DNA of 64,000 bases from Cohnella cholangitidis (GCF_014107495.1 NZ_CP041969.1:2443501-2507500), one strand, 5' to 3'. Numbered from the stretch's first letter, positions 31,929 through 40,845 are shown. Program-made: numbers and translations. The notes: generated by a model from the letters alone, not told the origin.

Positions 31929-32837
31929 TTATTCTAGCCCAAGCTCCTTGCCCAGCTCATCCGGATCCAATGCCTCTTGGGCTTCTTTAGGCACCGTAAT
32001 CGCCGCGGAAACATTATGTTCGCTATACGTACCGGCCAATGTCTGGTTAACGGTCGTTTTTTGCCCGGGCTCCAACTCGATGTTAAAATCCGATTCGATC
32101 CGATAGGTCAACGGCCAATGCCGATCGGCATCGAGCGTCAAGATCACTTTAAGTTTCTGTACTTCAAGACTATTCACGATATCCTTCTGTTCGCCCGTAA
32201 TGCCCAATGTGCTTTCCAGTAAACCAGCCATAAATACGGACGCCTCCGGGCCCGTTCCTTCGTAGCGCACGGTCACTACGTTTCCCTTTCGCGCGGCTTG
32301 CAAGGAACTGCCCAGCTTCCGAATGCTTTCGATTGCCCGATCCGGATTCACCTGGTAATCGGAAAGCGTGGCTATGTTCTCCGCGGCAACGTCCTTGGAC
32401 AGCTTGCTCCATTCTTCGTATTCGGGGATATACATATAATAAGCTTCCGGCACGACGATGGACCGTAAAGTCGAAGCTTCTCCGTCAATATTGCTTTTGA
32501 TCGTCTGATCCAGCTTCAACGGATTTCTTTCCGCACGGCCTTGCATATCGATTTCCACTTGGGCAGGTTCCCCCGCATTTCCCTCGCCGATCTTCTGGCT
32601 CATCCGCAGCTCGAAGCCGTATTTGTTCATTTTTTGCGCGGCGGCGGTCTTCGCTTTCGTTAGCCATTCTGTTGCCTCGTCTTCCGAAGTCGCGGCTTCC
32701 GAGCTTGCCGGCGGCGATGAGGCGGTGTCGTTCCGCGAGCATGCCGGGACAACGAACAGGCAAACCATTAAGCAAAACGTCAACCAACCTCGCATGTACG
32801 AGAGACCGCGTCCTTGACCATTTTCCCCTGTATTCAT
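31929..32837 (-). CDS. DUF6612-like lipoprotein
   Basis: Predicted lipoprotein, 302 aa. The signal peptide has the lipobox VVPAC near residue 33, preceded by a hydrophobic stretch (WLTFCLMVCLFV). The mature part resembles the LolA/LppX-like beta sheets of the DUF6612 family: LRMSQKIGEG, VPEAYYMYIPEYEEWSKL, YRIESDFNIELEPGQK. The ATG at 32837 is chosen because AAGGAGGT stands eight bases before it; Met15 is the alternative. A role in envelope lipid or ligand carriage is inferred only from fold similarity. Confidence 0.72.
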   Translation of the reverse strand: MNTGENGQGRGLSYMRGWLTFCLMVCLFVVPACSRNDTASSPPASSEAATSEDEATEWLTKAKTAAAQKMNKYGFELRMSQKIGEGNAGEPAQVEIDMQGRAERNPLKLDQTIKSNIDGEASTLRSIVVPEAYYMYIPEYEEWSKLSKDVAAENIATLSDYQVNPDRAIESIRKLGSSLQAARKGNVVTVRYEGTGPEASVFMAGLLESTLGITGEQKDIVNSLEVQKLKVILTLDADRHWPLTYRIESDFNIELEPGQKTTVNQTLAGTYSEHNVSAAITVPKEAQEALDPDELGKELGLE

Positions 32838-32912
32838 AATGACAGAACCTCCTTGCGGATAACGTTAAAGGGGATTGCGCACAATGACGACGAAGAGAGG
32901 AGGGACATCCCC

Positions 32913-33056
32913 ATGGAGAACAAATCGCACAAAGGCAATTACAAAGGCACAACCAAAATGAAAGCGGAAAATCAGGACATGGCGTTCGTCAACGATACGC
33001 TGGAAAACACCAAATCCATCGCTCCCGTGCCTTCCGCCAAGAAGGAAACCGATTAA
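32913..33056 (+). CDS. Small hydrophilic protein of unknown function
   Basis: A 47-aa Lys/Asn/Thr-rich product (MENKSHKGNYKGTTKM...APVPSAKKETD) without Cys, Trp or membrane segments, apparently disordered. GGAGGG lies eight bases before the ATG. It is divergent from the lipoprotein gene. Small hydrophilic proteins like this often accompany sporulation, but there is no motif to say so. Confidence 0.5.
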   Translation: MENKSHKGNYKGTTKMKAENQDMAFVNDTLENTKSIAPVPSAKKETD

Positions 33057-33198
33057 TCGCTCCGAATCGCCCTTTAAAATCCAAGCAGCCCGGATTCGCA
33101 AGCAGCCATCCCATCGAGGGCGGCCTGCCATTCCGGGCTGCGGCTTCCGTTCAACCGTCCTCCCCATTAACATACCCATTACTTCAGGCTAGAACCCG

Positions 33199-34419
33199 TT
33201 AAACCTTCACCCATGCGTCGGTATCGTAGCCTCTTTTTTCCCAATACCCGACGTGCTCCCGCTCGATTAACTCGATTCCGTCCAGCCATTTGACCGATTT
33301 GTAGGCATACATCTTCGGTACGATCAGACGGACGGGCCCGCCGTAATCCCGGTGGATCGGCTTCCCGTCGTGCAGCAGCGCCACGATGACGTCATCCATG
33401 TTCGCTTGCTCCAACGTTAACGTGTCCGTGTACTCCCCGTCTCCGGAATAAAATTTAACGAACTTGGCGGCGCTTTGAACGCCCGCTTGTTTCAACAGGG
33501 AGGACAGCGGTATCCCTTCCCAAGTATTCTGATAGACCGACCACCCGGTCACGCAATGGAAATCGCTAACCTGAACGATTCGCGCCAACTCAAGAAATTG
33601 CGTCCAGTTCCATTTCAGCGGCTTATCCACGAGTCCATGAACGGAGAAGCTCCAGGTTCGGGCATCGAACGTAGGCAGAGGAGTTACCGTATATACGCGA
33701 AAATAACCTCGGGCCCCGCCGCCGACTACGTTAACGGAATCCGGTAGCGGCTTCGGGTTGGGAAGCATCAAATTCTCGGAAGCGGACACCTCCTTCATTC
33801 CGTCAGATTCGCCGCCGGATAGACTGCCTCCTGGCGAGGTCGTTAACCAACGGAAAAACGAGGGGGCGATCGCAACCGCCAACGCCGCTCCGAGCGACCC
33901 CTTCAAAAACTGGCGACGATTCATCCATGGCGTAGGCTCCGCAGGCTCGGAAAGGGCGATCGAACGCCGTTGCGGTTGCTTCATCCATCTTAGCCGAACA
34001 ACGGAATGATAGAGAATATAGGGGACTCCGAACCAGGTAAGCAGATCATGGACGGCCAGCGCTCCGTTCGCCCATTCCGGAGGAAACCTGCGAATTTGCC
34101 ACAACACGATACCGGAGAGCAGCCAACCGATTAAGAGCGCCATCACGAAGATAAGATTTCCCTTCTGCTTCGGCCGCTGTTTGATTTGTTTAATGTGGCG
34201 TTTCATAAGGGGGAAATAGAGCGCGATCACGACTCCGGAAAGAACGCCGAGAATAATATGCAGTTGTTTGACGGGGTTGCGAAAATATCCATCCAACCAA
34301 CCTCGTACGACATCCCAGGCGAGCAACAGCCCGGTAATCGCTAAAACAAGGACGATCAATCCGTTCCAACGGTGCAATTCCGCTAGCTGCTTGCCGAATC
34401 CGGGCTTCCGACCGCTCAA
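33199..34419 (-). CDS. Membrane cytochrome b-like domain fused to a molybdopterin (sulfite-oxidase fold) oxidoreductase, with internal Tat motif
   Basis: A 406-aa fusion. Residues 1-145 hold four hydrophobic helices with four candidate haem-ligand histidines (H16, H54, H124, H138). Then NRRQFLKG at about 168-175 and a hydrophobic stretch form an internal twin-arginine motif. Residues about 230-400 are an oxidoreductase-molybdopterin domain with the probable cofactor Cys in DFHCVTGWS (near 289) and PVRLIVPKMYAYKSVKWLDGIEL. Likely topology: membrane haem domain passing electrons to an exported Mo enzyme. The TTG start has GAGGGG seven bases upstream. Substrate unknown; YedY/MsrP-type peptide-methionine sulfoxide reduction is one possibility. 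Confidence 0.85.
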   Translation of the reverse strand: MSGRKPGFGKQLAELHRWNGLIVLVLAITGLLLAWDVVRGWLDGYFRNPVKQLHIILGVLSGVVIALYFPLMKRHIKQIKQRPKQKGNLIFVMALLIGWLLSGIVLWQIRRFPPEWANGALAVHDLLTWFGVPYILYHSVVRLRWMKQPQRRSIALSEPAEPTPWMNRRQFLKGSLGAALAVAIAPSFFRWLTTSPGGSLSGGESDGMKEVSASENLMLPNPKPLPDSVNVVGGGARGYFRVYTVTPLPTFDARTWSFSVHGLVDKPLKWNWTQFLELARIVQVSDFHCVTGWSVYQNTWEGIPLSSLLKQAGVQSAAKFVKFYSGDGEYTDTLTLEQANMDDVIVALLHDGKPIHRDYGGPVRLIVPKMYAYKSVKWLDGIELIEREHVGYWEKRGYDTDAWVKV

Positions 34420-34602
34420 GTCTATCCCCTCGATTCATAGGATGAATTTCGATCGATATCGTTAACCCGATTATAACATAGCGGCATCCGGCTATTCTCC
34501 TGCGGTTACGGGAGAATAAAAGTCAAATCTCAGCATTTTCCACCGTAACATCTTCGCGACTTTTGCGTCTAACCTATTACATCACTGCAAGGAGGAATCC
34601 AC

Positions 34603-35325
34603 ATGCGTAGAATGACCCCGCTATTAAGTGCGGCTATTCTCGCTCTCCTATTGTCTGGCTGCGGATCCGCTTCCAATAGTAACGGAGCAACCGATGCTCC
34701 TAAAGCTTTTCCATCCGCCGGATCATCCCTCGGGATTGAAGCTACAGTCAATACGGGCAGCGAAACACCCGCGCCAACCGAACTCATCCCGTCCGAAACC
34801 GGACCTTCCGATTCCTCCAACGTCCCGGATGCCCGATTAGAAGAGGCAGCCCGAGAAGTTGTAGAATATTTGCGGGAAAGAGATTTAACCTCTCTTACGC
34901 CCTTGATCGATTCGGAGCTGGGGTTGCGGTTCTCTCCGTATTCCCACATCAATGCCGAAACGGATCTTGTCTTCCAAGCGGACGCTCTTCCCGACTTCAA
35001 AGACGCGAAGAAGATGGTCTGGGGAACGGCTGACGGCAGCGGCGAGCCGATCGAACTCTCATTCCGGGATTATTACGAAAAATTCGTATACAACAAAGAT
35101 TTCGGCAACGCGCCCAACATCAGCTTTAACAAAATCCTCGGAACCGGCAATTCCGCGTTCAACGGAAAAGAGGTCTATCCCGACGCCTCGTACGTGGAGT
35201 TTCATTATCCCGGCTTCGACAAGACCTTGGACGGAATGGATTGGCAGAGCTTGGTTCTCGTATTCGTTCCTAAGAACGACGAGTGGAAGCTGGCCGCGAT
35301 CGTGCACGGACAATGGACGATTTAA
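34603..35325 (+). CDS. Lipoprotein of unknown function
   Basis: A 240-aa lipoprotein with a signal peptide (PLLSAAILALLLSGC, lipobox LSGC at about residue 20) and a Ser/Thr/Pro-rich linker to residue 75. The globular part has conserved-looking GLRFSPYSHINAETDLVF, KKMVWGTADGSGEPIELSFRDYY and SYVEFHYPGFDKTLDGMDW, resembling Paenibacillus lipoproteins of unassigned family. The frame covers the whole protein, and the ATG follows AAGGAGG. No enzymatic motif was seen. Confidence 0.78.
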   Translation: MRRMTPLLSAAILALLLSGCGSASNSNGATDAPKAFPSAGSSLGIEATVNTGSETPAPTELIPSETGPSDSSNVPDARLEEAAREVVEYLRERDLTSLTPLIDSELGLRFSPYSHINAETDLVFQADALPDFKDAKKMVWGTADGSGEPIELSFRDYYEKFVYNKDFGNAPNISFNKILGTGNSAFNGKEVYPDASYVEFHYPGFDKTLDGMDWQSLVLVFVPKNDEWKLAAIVHGQWTI

Positions 35326-35336
35326 TGGGTTATAAA

Positions 35337-35382
35337 AATAAGGTTGAGCTAGGAACCGTTCTCCTAGGCTCAACCTTATTTT
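35337..35382. terminator. Bidirectional terminator between the lipoprotein and yhgE genes
   Basis: Arms AATAAGGTTGAGC and GCTCAACCTTATT, with A-rich and T-rich flanks, lie 12 bases after the plus-strand stop and about 18 bases after the yhgE stop. Confidence 0.85.
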
Positions 35383-35399
35383 GTTGCGTTGCTGCTAAA

Positions 35400-37421
35400 T
35401 TACGCGGGCAATACTTGATCTTGTTCGCGCGAACTCGCATATTCCTTGCGGTATGCGATCACGAAGTAGACTAGAGTCAATGCCATGAACAACCCGGCGA
35501 AGCCTAGCAAGATCCATGCATTATCCCACATGAAGGAGTAATCTCCGCTGGAGATGACAGCCTTAAGGCCGGATACGGAATAAGTCATAGGCAGCCATAG
35601 GCCGGCTTGCTGCAACCAGCTTGGAATCAATTCCATCGGGAACGTTCCCGCGGAGCTGGTTAGCTGGAAGATCAAAATCACGATAGCGACGAATCTGCCC
35701 GGATGCTGAAGCACCGTAACCAGGAACTGAATAAGCGCCATGAACGTGATGCTCGTAACGATCGTAAATAAGAAGAACAATGGCAAACTCCTAACTTCCA
35801 TTCCCAGTCCGTATAGCAATACGAGGTCGGCAATAACGGCTTGCACCGTCCCGATGGTCACCATCGTAAGGAGCTTCCCGACGAACCAGCTCCAACCGCT
35901 GGCCGGTTTAACGGCAGGTTCCCTCACCGTGTAGACAATCGTAAGCAGCAGCGCTCCGACGAACAGTCCCAAGGAGATAAAATAAGGAGCAAAACCCGTT
36001 CCGTAATTCGGCACTTCATTCTGCTTCACGACATCCAGATCTACCGGGCTGGCGAACATGTCGACGACCGCGTCCCCGGAGTTCAGACCGGAAGTTTTTT
36101 GAGCCGCATCGCTTAACTTGCCGGACAGCTCGCCCGTTCCGTCGGTCAGCTTCACGAGTCCCTGCTTCAATTCCGTTGCGCCTTCATCCAACTTGCCGGA
36201 GCCGTCCACAAGCACGCCAACGCCTTCCGACAAGCTACCCAGACCTTGTTTCAATTCCGTTGCGCCCGCATGCAATTGCTTAGCGCCCGCCGCCGCTTTG
36301 GCTCCGCCTGCGCTGGCCTTCTCCAGTTGATCTCCGAACTGTACCCATCCATCGGCAAGCTGCTCCATACCGCCGCTTAGCTTAGTCGCTCCCGCCAATA
36401 GCTGATCTTGGCCTTTCTTGGCTTCCCCGACTCCGCCGGCAACCTGTTTACTAGCCGCGAGCAACTGTTGGATCGCGGCGTCGTCTTTCAGCTCGGGATG
36501 AGCCTGCACGTATTGTTCAAGCCCCTCCGCCACGCCTTTGGCGCCTGCTTCCAGCTTCATTGCCCCGTTAGCCGACTGCGATAGTCCAGCCGCTAATTGC
36601 GATGCCCCTTGCTTAGCTTGCATAGCGCCTTGCTCAAGCTTTCCGCCCGCATCCGATAGCTGCGACAGCCCGGTCGCAAGCGAACCGCTGCCCTGCTCCA
36701 AATCGGCAATTCCGTTCTCCAGCTTAGAGCTGCCGGCTAGAAGCTTATCCACGCCGCCTTGCATCGACAGCGTGCCGGATGCCAGCTTGTTCAAATTCTC
36801 TTTGATAAGATCCACGCCATCCTTGGCTTTATCCGTACCCGAGGCAATCTCGGTTGCGCCGTCGCTCGCTTGGCTTAGACCGTCGGCAAGCGTTTGGACC
36901 TGATCGAATACGGTATGGGTATACGCCTTGGTCACTTCTTTGCTTAATTCGGATTTCATCTTCTCGACCGCCGTATTTCCGATTTGAGCCGCCAGGAAGT
37001 TATAGCTCTCGTTCGGCATGAACACGATCCGAGCCGGCGTCGGCTGCTCTGAAGTGAGCGTCGTCGTCTTCTCCGAGAAATCCTCCGGAATTTCGATAGC
37101 CATATAATACGTATTGTCTTTCAGCCCGGCCTGAGCTTCCTCCTTGCTCACGAAGCTATAGTTGAAGTTTTTGCTTTCTTGTAACTTCCCGATGAAATCG
37201 TCCCCGATATGCATCGACTCGCCTTCGTAGACCGTACCTTGATCCGAATTGACGACGGCAACCGGCAAATCGTCCATTTTCCCGTAAGGATCCCAGAACG
37301 CTCCGAGAAACATGCCGCAGTACATGACCGGTACCGTCAATATCGCAACCACTTGAATAAGCGCCTTTTTATTGCGGCCGATGCCCGCCATTTCTTTTAC
37401 GAATTGCTTGATTCCCTTCAT
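35400..37421 (-). CDS. yhgE: YhgE/Pip-family membrane protein
   Basis: Large membrane protein of the phage-infection-protein family, 673 aa. One N-terminal helix (ALIQVVAILTVPVMYCGMFLG) is followed by an extracellular domain of about 400 residues with many LxxGxxxLxxG repeats (about residues 200-420), then five C-terminal ABC-2-like helices. The ATG at 37421 is chosen because GGGGTG stands upstream; an earlier TTG is part of that site. Some relatives are phage receptors or export systems. The adjacent TetR gene shares a probable operator with it. Confidence 0.9.
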   Translation of the reverse strand: MKGIKQFVKEMAGIGRNKKALIQVVAILTVPVMYCGMFLGAFWDPYGKMDDLPVAVVNSDQGTVYEGESMHIGDDFIGKLQESKNFNYSFVSKEEAQAGLKDNTYYMAIEIPEDFSEKTTTLTSEQPTPARIVFMPNESYNFLAAQIGNTAVEKMKSELSKEVTKAYTHTVFDQVQTLADGLSQASDGATEIASGTDKAKDGVDLIKENLNKLASGTLSMQGGVDKLLAGSSKLENGIADLEQGSGSLATGLSQLSDAGGKLEQGAMQAKQGASQLAAGLSQSANGAMKLEAGAKGVAEGLEQYVQAHPELKDDAAIQQLLAASKQVAGGVGEAKKGQDQLLAGATKLSGGMEQLADGWVQFGDQLEKASAGGAKAAAGAKQLHAGATELKQGLGSLSEGVGVLVDGSGKLDEGATELKQGLVKLTDGTGELSGKLSDAAQKTSGLNSGDAVVDMFASPVDLDVVKQNEVPNYGTGFAPYFISLGLFVGALLLTIVYTVREPAVKPASGWSWFVGKLLTMVTIGTVQAVIADLVLLYGLGMEVRSLPLFFLFTIVTSITFMALIQFLVTVLQHPGRFVAIVILIFQLTSSAGTFPMELIPSWLQQAGLWLPMTYSVSGLKAVISSGDYSFMWDNAWILLGFAGLFMALTLVYFVIAYRKEYASSREQDQVLPA

Positions 37422-37451
37422 CTTCAACACCCCATGGTCAATATGACTATT

Positions 37452-37470
37452 TTGTTCATTTGGTCATTTT
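37452..37470 (-). promoter_or_regulatory. Candidate TetR operator upstream of yhgE
   Basis: Minus strand AAAATGACCAAATGAACAA, about 30 bases before the yhgE start. A near copy stands before the TetR gene at 38132-38150 (matches at AAATGACC, A, TGA, CA). Two copies at two adjacent promoters suggest a shared repressor site. Confidence 0.5.
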
Positions 37471-37509
37471 GCTGTAAAAAAAAGCAGACTGTCCGATGTT
37501 AAGCCCCAC

Positions 37510-38085
37510 TTACTCCTTGGCCAGTCCACGCATTAAGTACAATTGAAACAGCTCCGCGATCTTCTCCTTTTCCAACGGAGCGTGGGAATGCTGCCATTCC
37601 GAAGCCAACGCCAAGTATAATTTCAGCATCACGAATGCCGTTACTTCAGGATCGCAAGGCTTGAGTTCACTCTTATCGATCGCGGCTTGGATCTTCACCT
37701 GGATGTAAGACAGAATCGCGCCTTCCAGCCTATTTAGCCCCTCGAGCGCTTTAGGCGTCCCCATATCCCGCACTTCATGCGCCATCTTCATCGCAAGCTG
37801 ATGCTTCTCGCGGAAGTCGAGGATTCGGAATAAAATCCTGTTCAGATTATCGAAGAAGGAACGATCCGCGTTATACTCGCCCTCAGCCACCTGCTTCATC
37901 TCTTGAATGAGGCGGTTCATGATTTCATCGAACAGTTCTTCTTTGTTGGAGAAAAAAGTATAGATCGTACCTTTGCCTACATTCGCCAGTTTGGCAACCT
38001 GGTCCATCGTCGTCGCTTTGTATCCGAACAGAGCAAACGATTGGGATGCCGCGTCTACGATAAGTTTTCTCCGATCAACGCTCAT
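37510..38085 (-). CDS. TetR-family transcriptional regulator
   Basis: One-component repressor, 191 aa. The N-terminal helix-turn-helix (VDAASQSFALFGYKATTMDQVAKLANVGKGTIYTFFSNKEELF, about residues 9-52) is canonical; the C-terminal ligand domain is helical. GAAGGAG precedes the ATG. It lies 88 bases upstream of yhgE on the same strand with a shared candidate operator, so it probably represses itself and yhgE. Confidence 0.92.
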   Translation of the reverse strand: MSVDRRKLIVDAASQSFALFGYKATTMDQVAKLANVGKGTIYTFFSNKEELFDEIMNRLIQEMKQVAEGEYNADRSFFDNLNRILFRILDFREKHQLAMKMAHEVRDMGTPKALEGLNRLEGAILSYIQVKIQAAIDKSELKPCDPEVTAFVMLKLYLALASEWQHSHAPLEKEKIAELFQLYLMRGLAKE

Positions 38086-38131
38086 CTTCTCATCTCCTTC
38101 CCGGAAACTGACCTTCTGACTAAAATCCGTT

Positions 38132-38150
38132 TCTGGTCAATCGGTCATTT
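38132..38150 (-). promoter_or_regulatory. Candidate TetR operator upstream of the TetR gene
   Basis: Minus strand AAATGACCGATTGACCAGA, about 50 bases before the TetR start. It resembles the site at 37452-37470 and has tandem TGACC half sites. Further TGAC/GTCA half sites lie between it and the gene. Confidence 0.45.
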
Positions 38151-38201
38151 CGTACTTTATCACTTTCCGTTTCGATTTGCAACAGCTCACACAAAAAAAA
38201 T

Positions 38202-38250
38202 TAAAAAGAACACCGTCAACCTTCACTTTAGAAGGCTTACGGTGCTCTTA
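38202..38250 (-). terminator. Terminator of trxA
   Basis: Minus-strand AAGAGCACCGT..AGCCTTC / GAAGGTTGACGGTGTTCTT stem followed by TTTAATTTTTTTT, 10 bases after the trxA stop. Confidence 0.85.
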
Positions 38251-38258
38251 ACATTCTC

Positions 38259-38570
38259 TTACAGGTGGTTCTGAATTTTCGCTTTCAAGGAATCTTTGCT
38301 TTGCAAGCCGACAAGTTTGTCGACCGGTTGGCCATCCTTGAACAGGATCAACGTCGGAATGCTCATGACTCCGAATTGGCTGGCAAGCTCGGGCTCTTCG
38401 TCAACGTTTACTTTCGCGATCGTCGCCGTGCCTTTCAATTCCTCGGAAAGCTCTTCCACGATCGGAAGCTGCATTTTGCAAGGTCCGCACCATGGTGCCC
38501 AGAAATCAAGCAAGGAAACTCCTTGCGCCACGTTCTCAGTGAAGTTGTCTTTAGTAATCGCAACTGCCAT
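38259..38570 (-). CDS. trxA: Thioredoxin
   Basis: Cytoplasmic dithiol reductant, 103 aa. The active site WAPWCGPCKM is at about residues 25-34, and the cis-Pro loop is FGVMSIPTLILFKDG. Length and fold are typical. A short AGGAGAGATG ribosome site precedes the ATG. It is followed by a strong terminator; the Rrf2 gene lies upstream in the same direction. Confidence 0.97.
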   Translation of the reverse strand: MAVAITKDNFTENVAQGVSLLDFWAPWCGPCKMQLPIVEELSEELKGTATIAKVNVDEEPELASQFGVMSIPTLILFKDGQPVDKLVGLQSKDSLKAKIQNHL

Positions 38571-38664
38571 AACAACATCTCTCCTATCTTAAGTGGAATA
38601 ATGGATTAAACCTATGATGATCGGGCACGTCTATGCCCGCTCCACCCATGCCTTACGCGGCTCC

Positions 38665-39090
38665 TTACGACCTGGCCTTAGCCGTTAGCCTGGATAGCAT
38701 CGATCCGATCGTAATCGACTCGAAATACGTCTCCAAATGCTGATCCGCTCCGCAGAACACGGCATTCATGACTTCCGCCATATTCGAGCCTACCAAGCAG
38801 TCCGACTGTGGATCTCCGCTGCACCAGCTTGGCGCCAACGAACCCGAAGCCAGCGCGCGATAGACGTCGGCCAAAGTCACATCGCCCGGTTCTCTAGATA
38901 ACCGGTAACCGCCTCCGGAACCTTCCCTCGTATCCACGAACCCGTGCTTGCGCAGGCAACTCATCACCTTGCGGACACGAACCGGATTAGTGCATACGTT
39001 GGATGCGATCTCCTCGCTAGAAGCCATCCCATCGGGACGATGCGCCAGAAGCACAAGGCTGTGGACAGCTATGACGAATTCACTGTTCAT
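38665..39090 (-). CDS. Rrf2-family transcriptional regulator (YwnA-like)
   Basis: One-component regulator, 141 aa. The N-terminal winged helix (VIAVHSLVLLAHRPDGMASSEEIASNVCTNPVRVRKVMSCLRKHGFV) and GYRLSREPGDVTLADVYRA are typical of Rrf2. It has cysteines near residues 29, 41, 85, 93 and 108, but not the three-Cys [2Fe-2S] pattern of IscR, so it is closer to the YwnA type. The start MNSEFVIAVHSL is chosen because upstream in-frame codons overlap the promoter. A promoter with an overlapping palindrome indicates autoregulation. Confidence 0.87.
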   Translation of the reverse strand: MNSEFVIAVHSLVLLAHRPDGMASSEEIASNVCTNPVRVRKVMSCLRKHGFVDTREGSGGGYRLSREPGDVTLADVYRALASGSLAPSWCSGDPQSDCLVGSNMAEVMNAVFCGADQHLETYFESITIGSMLSRLTAKARS

Positions 39091-39112
39091 GAGCTTAGCC
39101 TCCCTGATGATT

Positions 39113-39147
39113 ACTGTAATAATATCAATTACAGTTACGGTTGTCAA
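39113..39147 (-). promoter_or_regulatory. Promoter and overlapping palindromic operator of the Rrf2 gene
   Basis: On the minus strand TTGACA (39147-39142), a 17-base spacer and TATTAT (39124-39119) form a near-ideal sigma-A promoter. A palindrome ACTGTAAT-N7-ATTACAGT (39113-39135) covers the -10. This is an operator position that would block polymerase, most simply bound by the Rrf2 protein itself. Confidence 0.75.
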
Positions 39148-39225
39148 GGGGCATCGCTTCATGTATGTTTTCATATTCTCCGCGTATTTATGCCTGCAAA
39201 AACAGTATCGTAAGATCGGGTTTTC

Positions 39226-40053
39226 CTAGAAATTAATGTGGTCCGGATCCGCGCCGAAGCGATGATTCTCGTTGAGCGCGTCGATTCGAACGATATCCTC
39301 GGGCTCCAGCTCGAAGTCGTATAATTGGGAGTTCTCGATAATCCGCGTCTCCCGGACGGACTTCGGAATCGCGACCAACCCAAGCTGCAGATGCCACCTG
39401 AGAACGATTTGCGCGGGAGTTTTGCCGTATTTGGCCGCCAGCTCGACGATCAAAGGCAAGCGGAGTTCCCCCTTCATGAGCGGGCTCCACGATTCTAACT
39501 GGATGCCTTCCTTGCGGCAAAAAGCGAACAGCTTCTTCTGCGATAGAAGCGGATGCAATTCCACTTGGTTAACCATCGGCTTAATCCGGCACGCTCCCAT
39601 CAAATCCTCGAGATGATGGATATGGAAGTTGCTGACCCCGATCGCCCGGACGAGCCCTTGCTCGTACAGTTCCTCCAACGCCCGGTATGTTTCTATGTAT
39701 TTGCCCGCGACTGGCCAATGGACCAAATACAGATCGACGTAATCCAAGCCCAATCGGTCGAGACTGCTCCGAAACGCATTAAGCGTACTATCGTATCCTT
39801 GCTCGCTATTCCAAACCTTAGTCGTTACGAAAATTTGTTCGCGCGGAGTGCCGGAAGCGCGAATCGCGCGGCCTACGCTGTGCTCGTTCTTGTATATCGA
39901 AGCCGTATCGATGCTTCTGTAGCCCGCTTTCAAGGCGGCAAGCACCGCATTCTCGGCTTCCTGTCCGTCTTCCGCTCGCCAGACTCCAAGACCAAGGCGC
40001 GGCATCTCCACTCCGTTCAACAGTTCGGCGGTCGAATCCATTCTCAAAGACAC
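39226..40053 (-). CDS. Aldo/keto reductase
   Basis: NADPH-dependent oxidoreductase with TIM barrel, 275 aa. The catalytic region DTASIYKNE includes the conserved Asp and Tyr; FVTTKVW carries the Lys; VDLYLVHWP carries the His; NVxx cofactor residues include IPKSVRETRIIENSQLYDFEL. It belongs to the same group as B. subtilis YtbE/YvgN, which reduce glyoxal and other aldehydes. It lies upstream of the Rrf2 gene on the same strand. The physiological substrate is unknown. Confidence 0.92.
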   Translation of the reverse strand: MSLRMDSTAELLNGVEMPRLGLGVWRAEDGQEAENAVLAALKAGYRSIDTASIYKNEHSVGRAIRASGTPREQIFVTTKVWNSEQGYDSTLNAFRSSLDRLGLDYVDLYLVHWPVAGKYIETYRALEELYEQGLVRAIGVSNFHIHHLEDLMGACRIKPMVNQVELHPLLSQKKLFAFCRKEGIQLESWSPLMKGELRLPLIVELAAKYGKTPAQIVLRWHLQLGLVAIPKSVRETRIIENSQLYDFELEPEDIVRIDALNENHRFGADPDHINF

Positions 40054-40194
40054 GAATATAGCCTCCTCTTCAGCTCATCTTCAATCTATTTTCACATTTT
40101 ACCATTATCGTGAAAATGCCGCACATTGAATGCGGCCGCGGAGTCTGCCATACTAGGAGAACGGATGTTTAACGAACACGCAGAGGTGATTCCG

Positions 40195-40829
40195 ATGAAA
40201 ATCGATGTCTATTCCGATATGGTGTGCCCTTGGTGCCGAATCGGCAAAAAAACATGAGCGACGCAATTGAAACTTGGCTCGACCAAACCGGTCAAACGGT
40301 GGAAGTAAGCTATCACGCTTATCAGTTGGATCCGACGTTGCCGCCCGAAGGCATGCCCTTCAACAGCGCGATGGAGAAAAAGATGGGAGGAGCCGAACGG
40401 CTCAGACCGATGCTGCAGCGGGTTACCGATGCGGGCGCCGCGGTCGGCGTGACCTTCAACTTCGACAAGGTCGAACGGATGCCGAATACCGTGCTGGCCC
40501 ATCGGATCACGGCATTGCTTCCCGAGGAAGACGAAGTTTACTGGTTGGATGCCGTCATGAAGGCTTATTTCGAGGATGGAAGGGATATCGCCAAGCTTGA
40601 AGTTCTGCTGGAGATCGCCTCGGAACTGGGACTCGACGCCGAAGAAGCCAAACGCCTGCTGGATGACGGCGAGGGTCTCGCCGCGGTCGAGCAGGATATG
40701 GAGTCCGCCAAAGCTATCGGCATTACCGGCGTTCCGTTCTTCATCATCAACAATAAATACGCGCTATCCGGCGCATACCCGTCCACTCAATTTCTCGAGG
40801 CGTTCAAGAAGATCTCACAGGAAAACTAA
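40195..40829 (+). CDS. DsbA-family (FrnE-like) thioredoxin-fold oxidoreductase, apparent -1 frameshift
   Basis: Cytosolic DsbA-like disulfide or isomerase enzyme, 211 aa when repaired. It begins MKIDVYSDMVCPWCRIGKK with the CPWC redox motif. The frame then stops in an A7 run at 40246-40252; one extra A gives KKNMSDAIETWLDQ and the rest of the family (GVTFNFDKVERMPNT, GITGVPFFIINNKYALSGAYP). AGAGGTGATTCCG precedes the ATG. There is no signal peptide. Transcriptional slippage on A7 is possible, but error is likelier given seven similar cases. Confidence 0.85.
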
Positions 40830-40845
40830 TCAACGGACAAATCGA

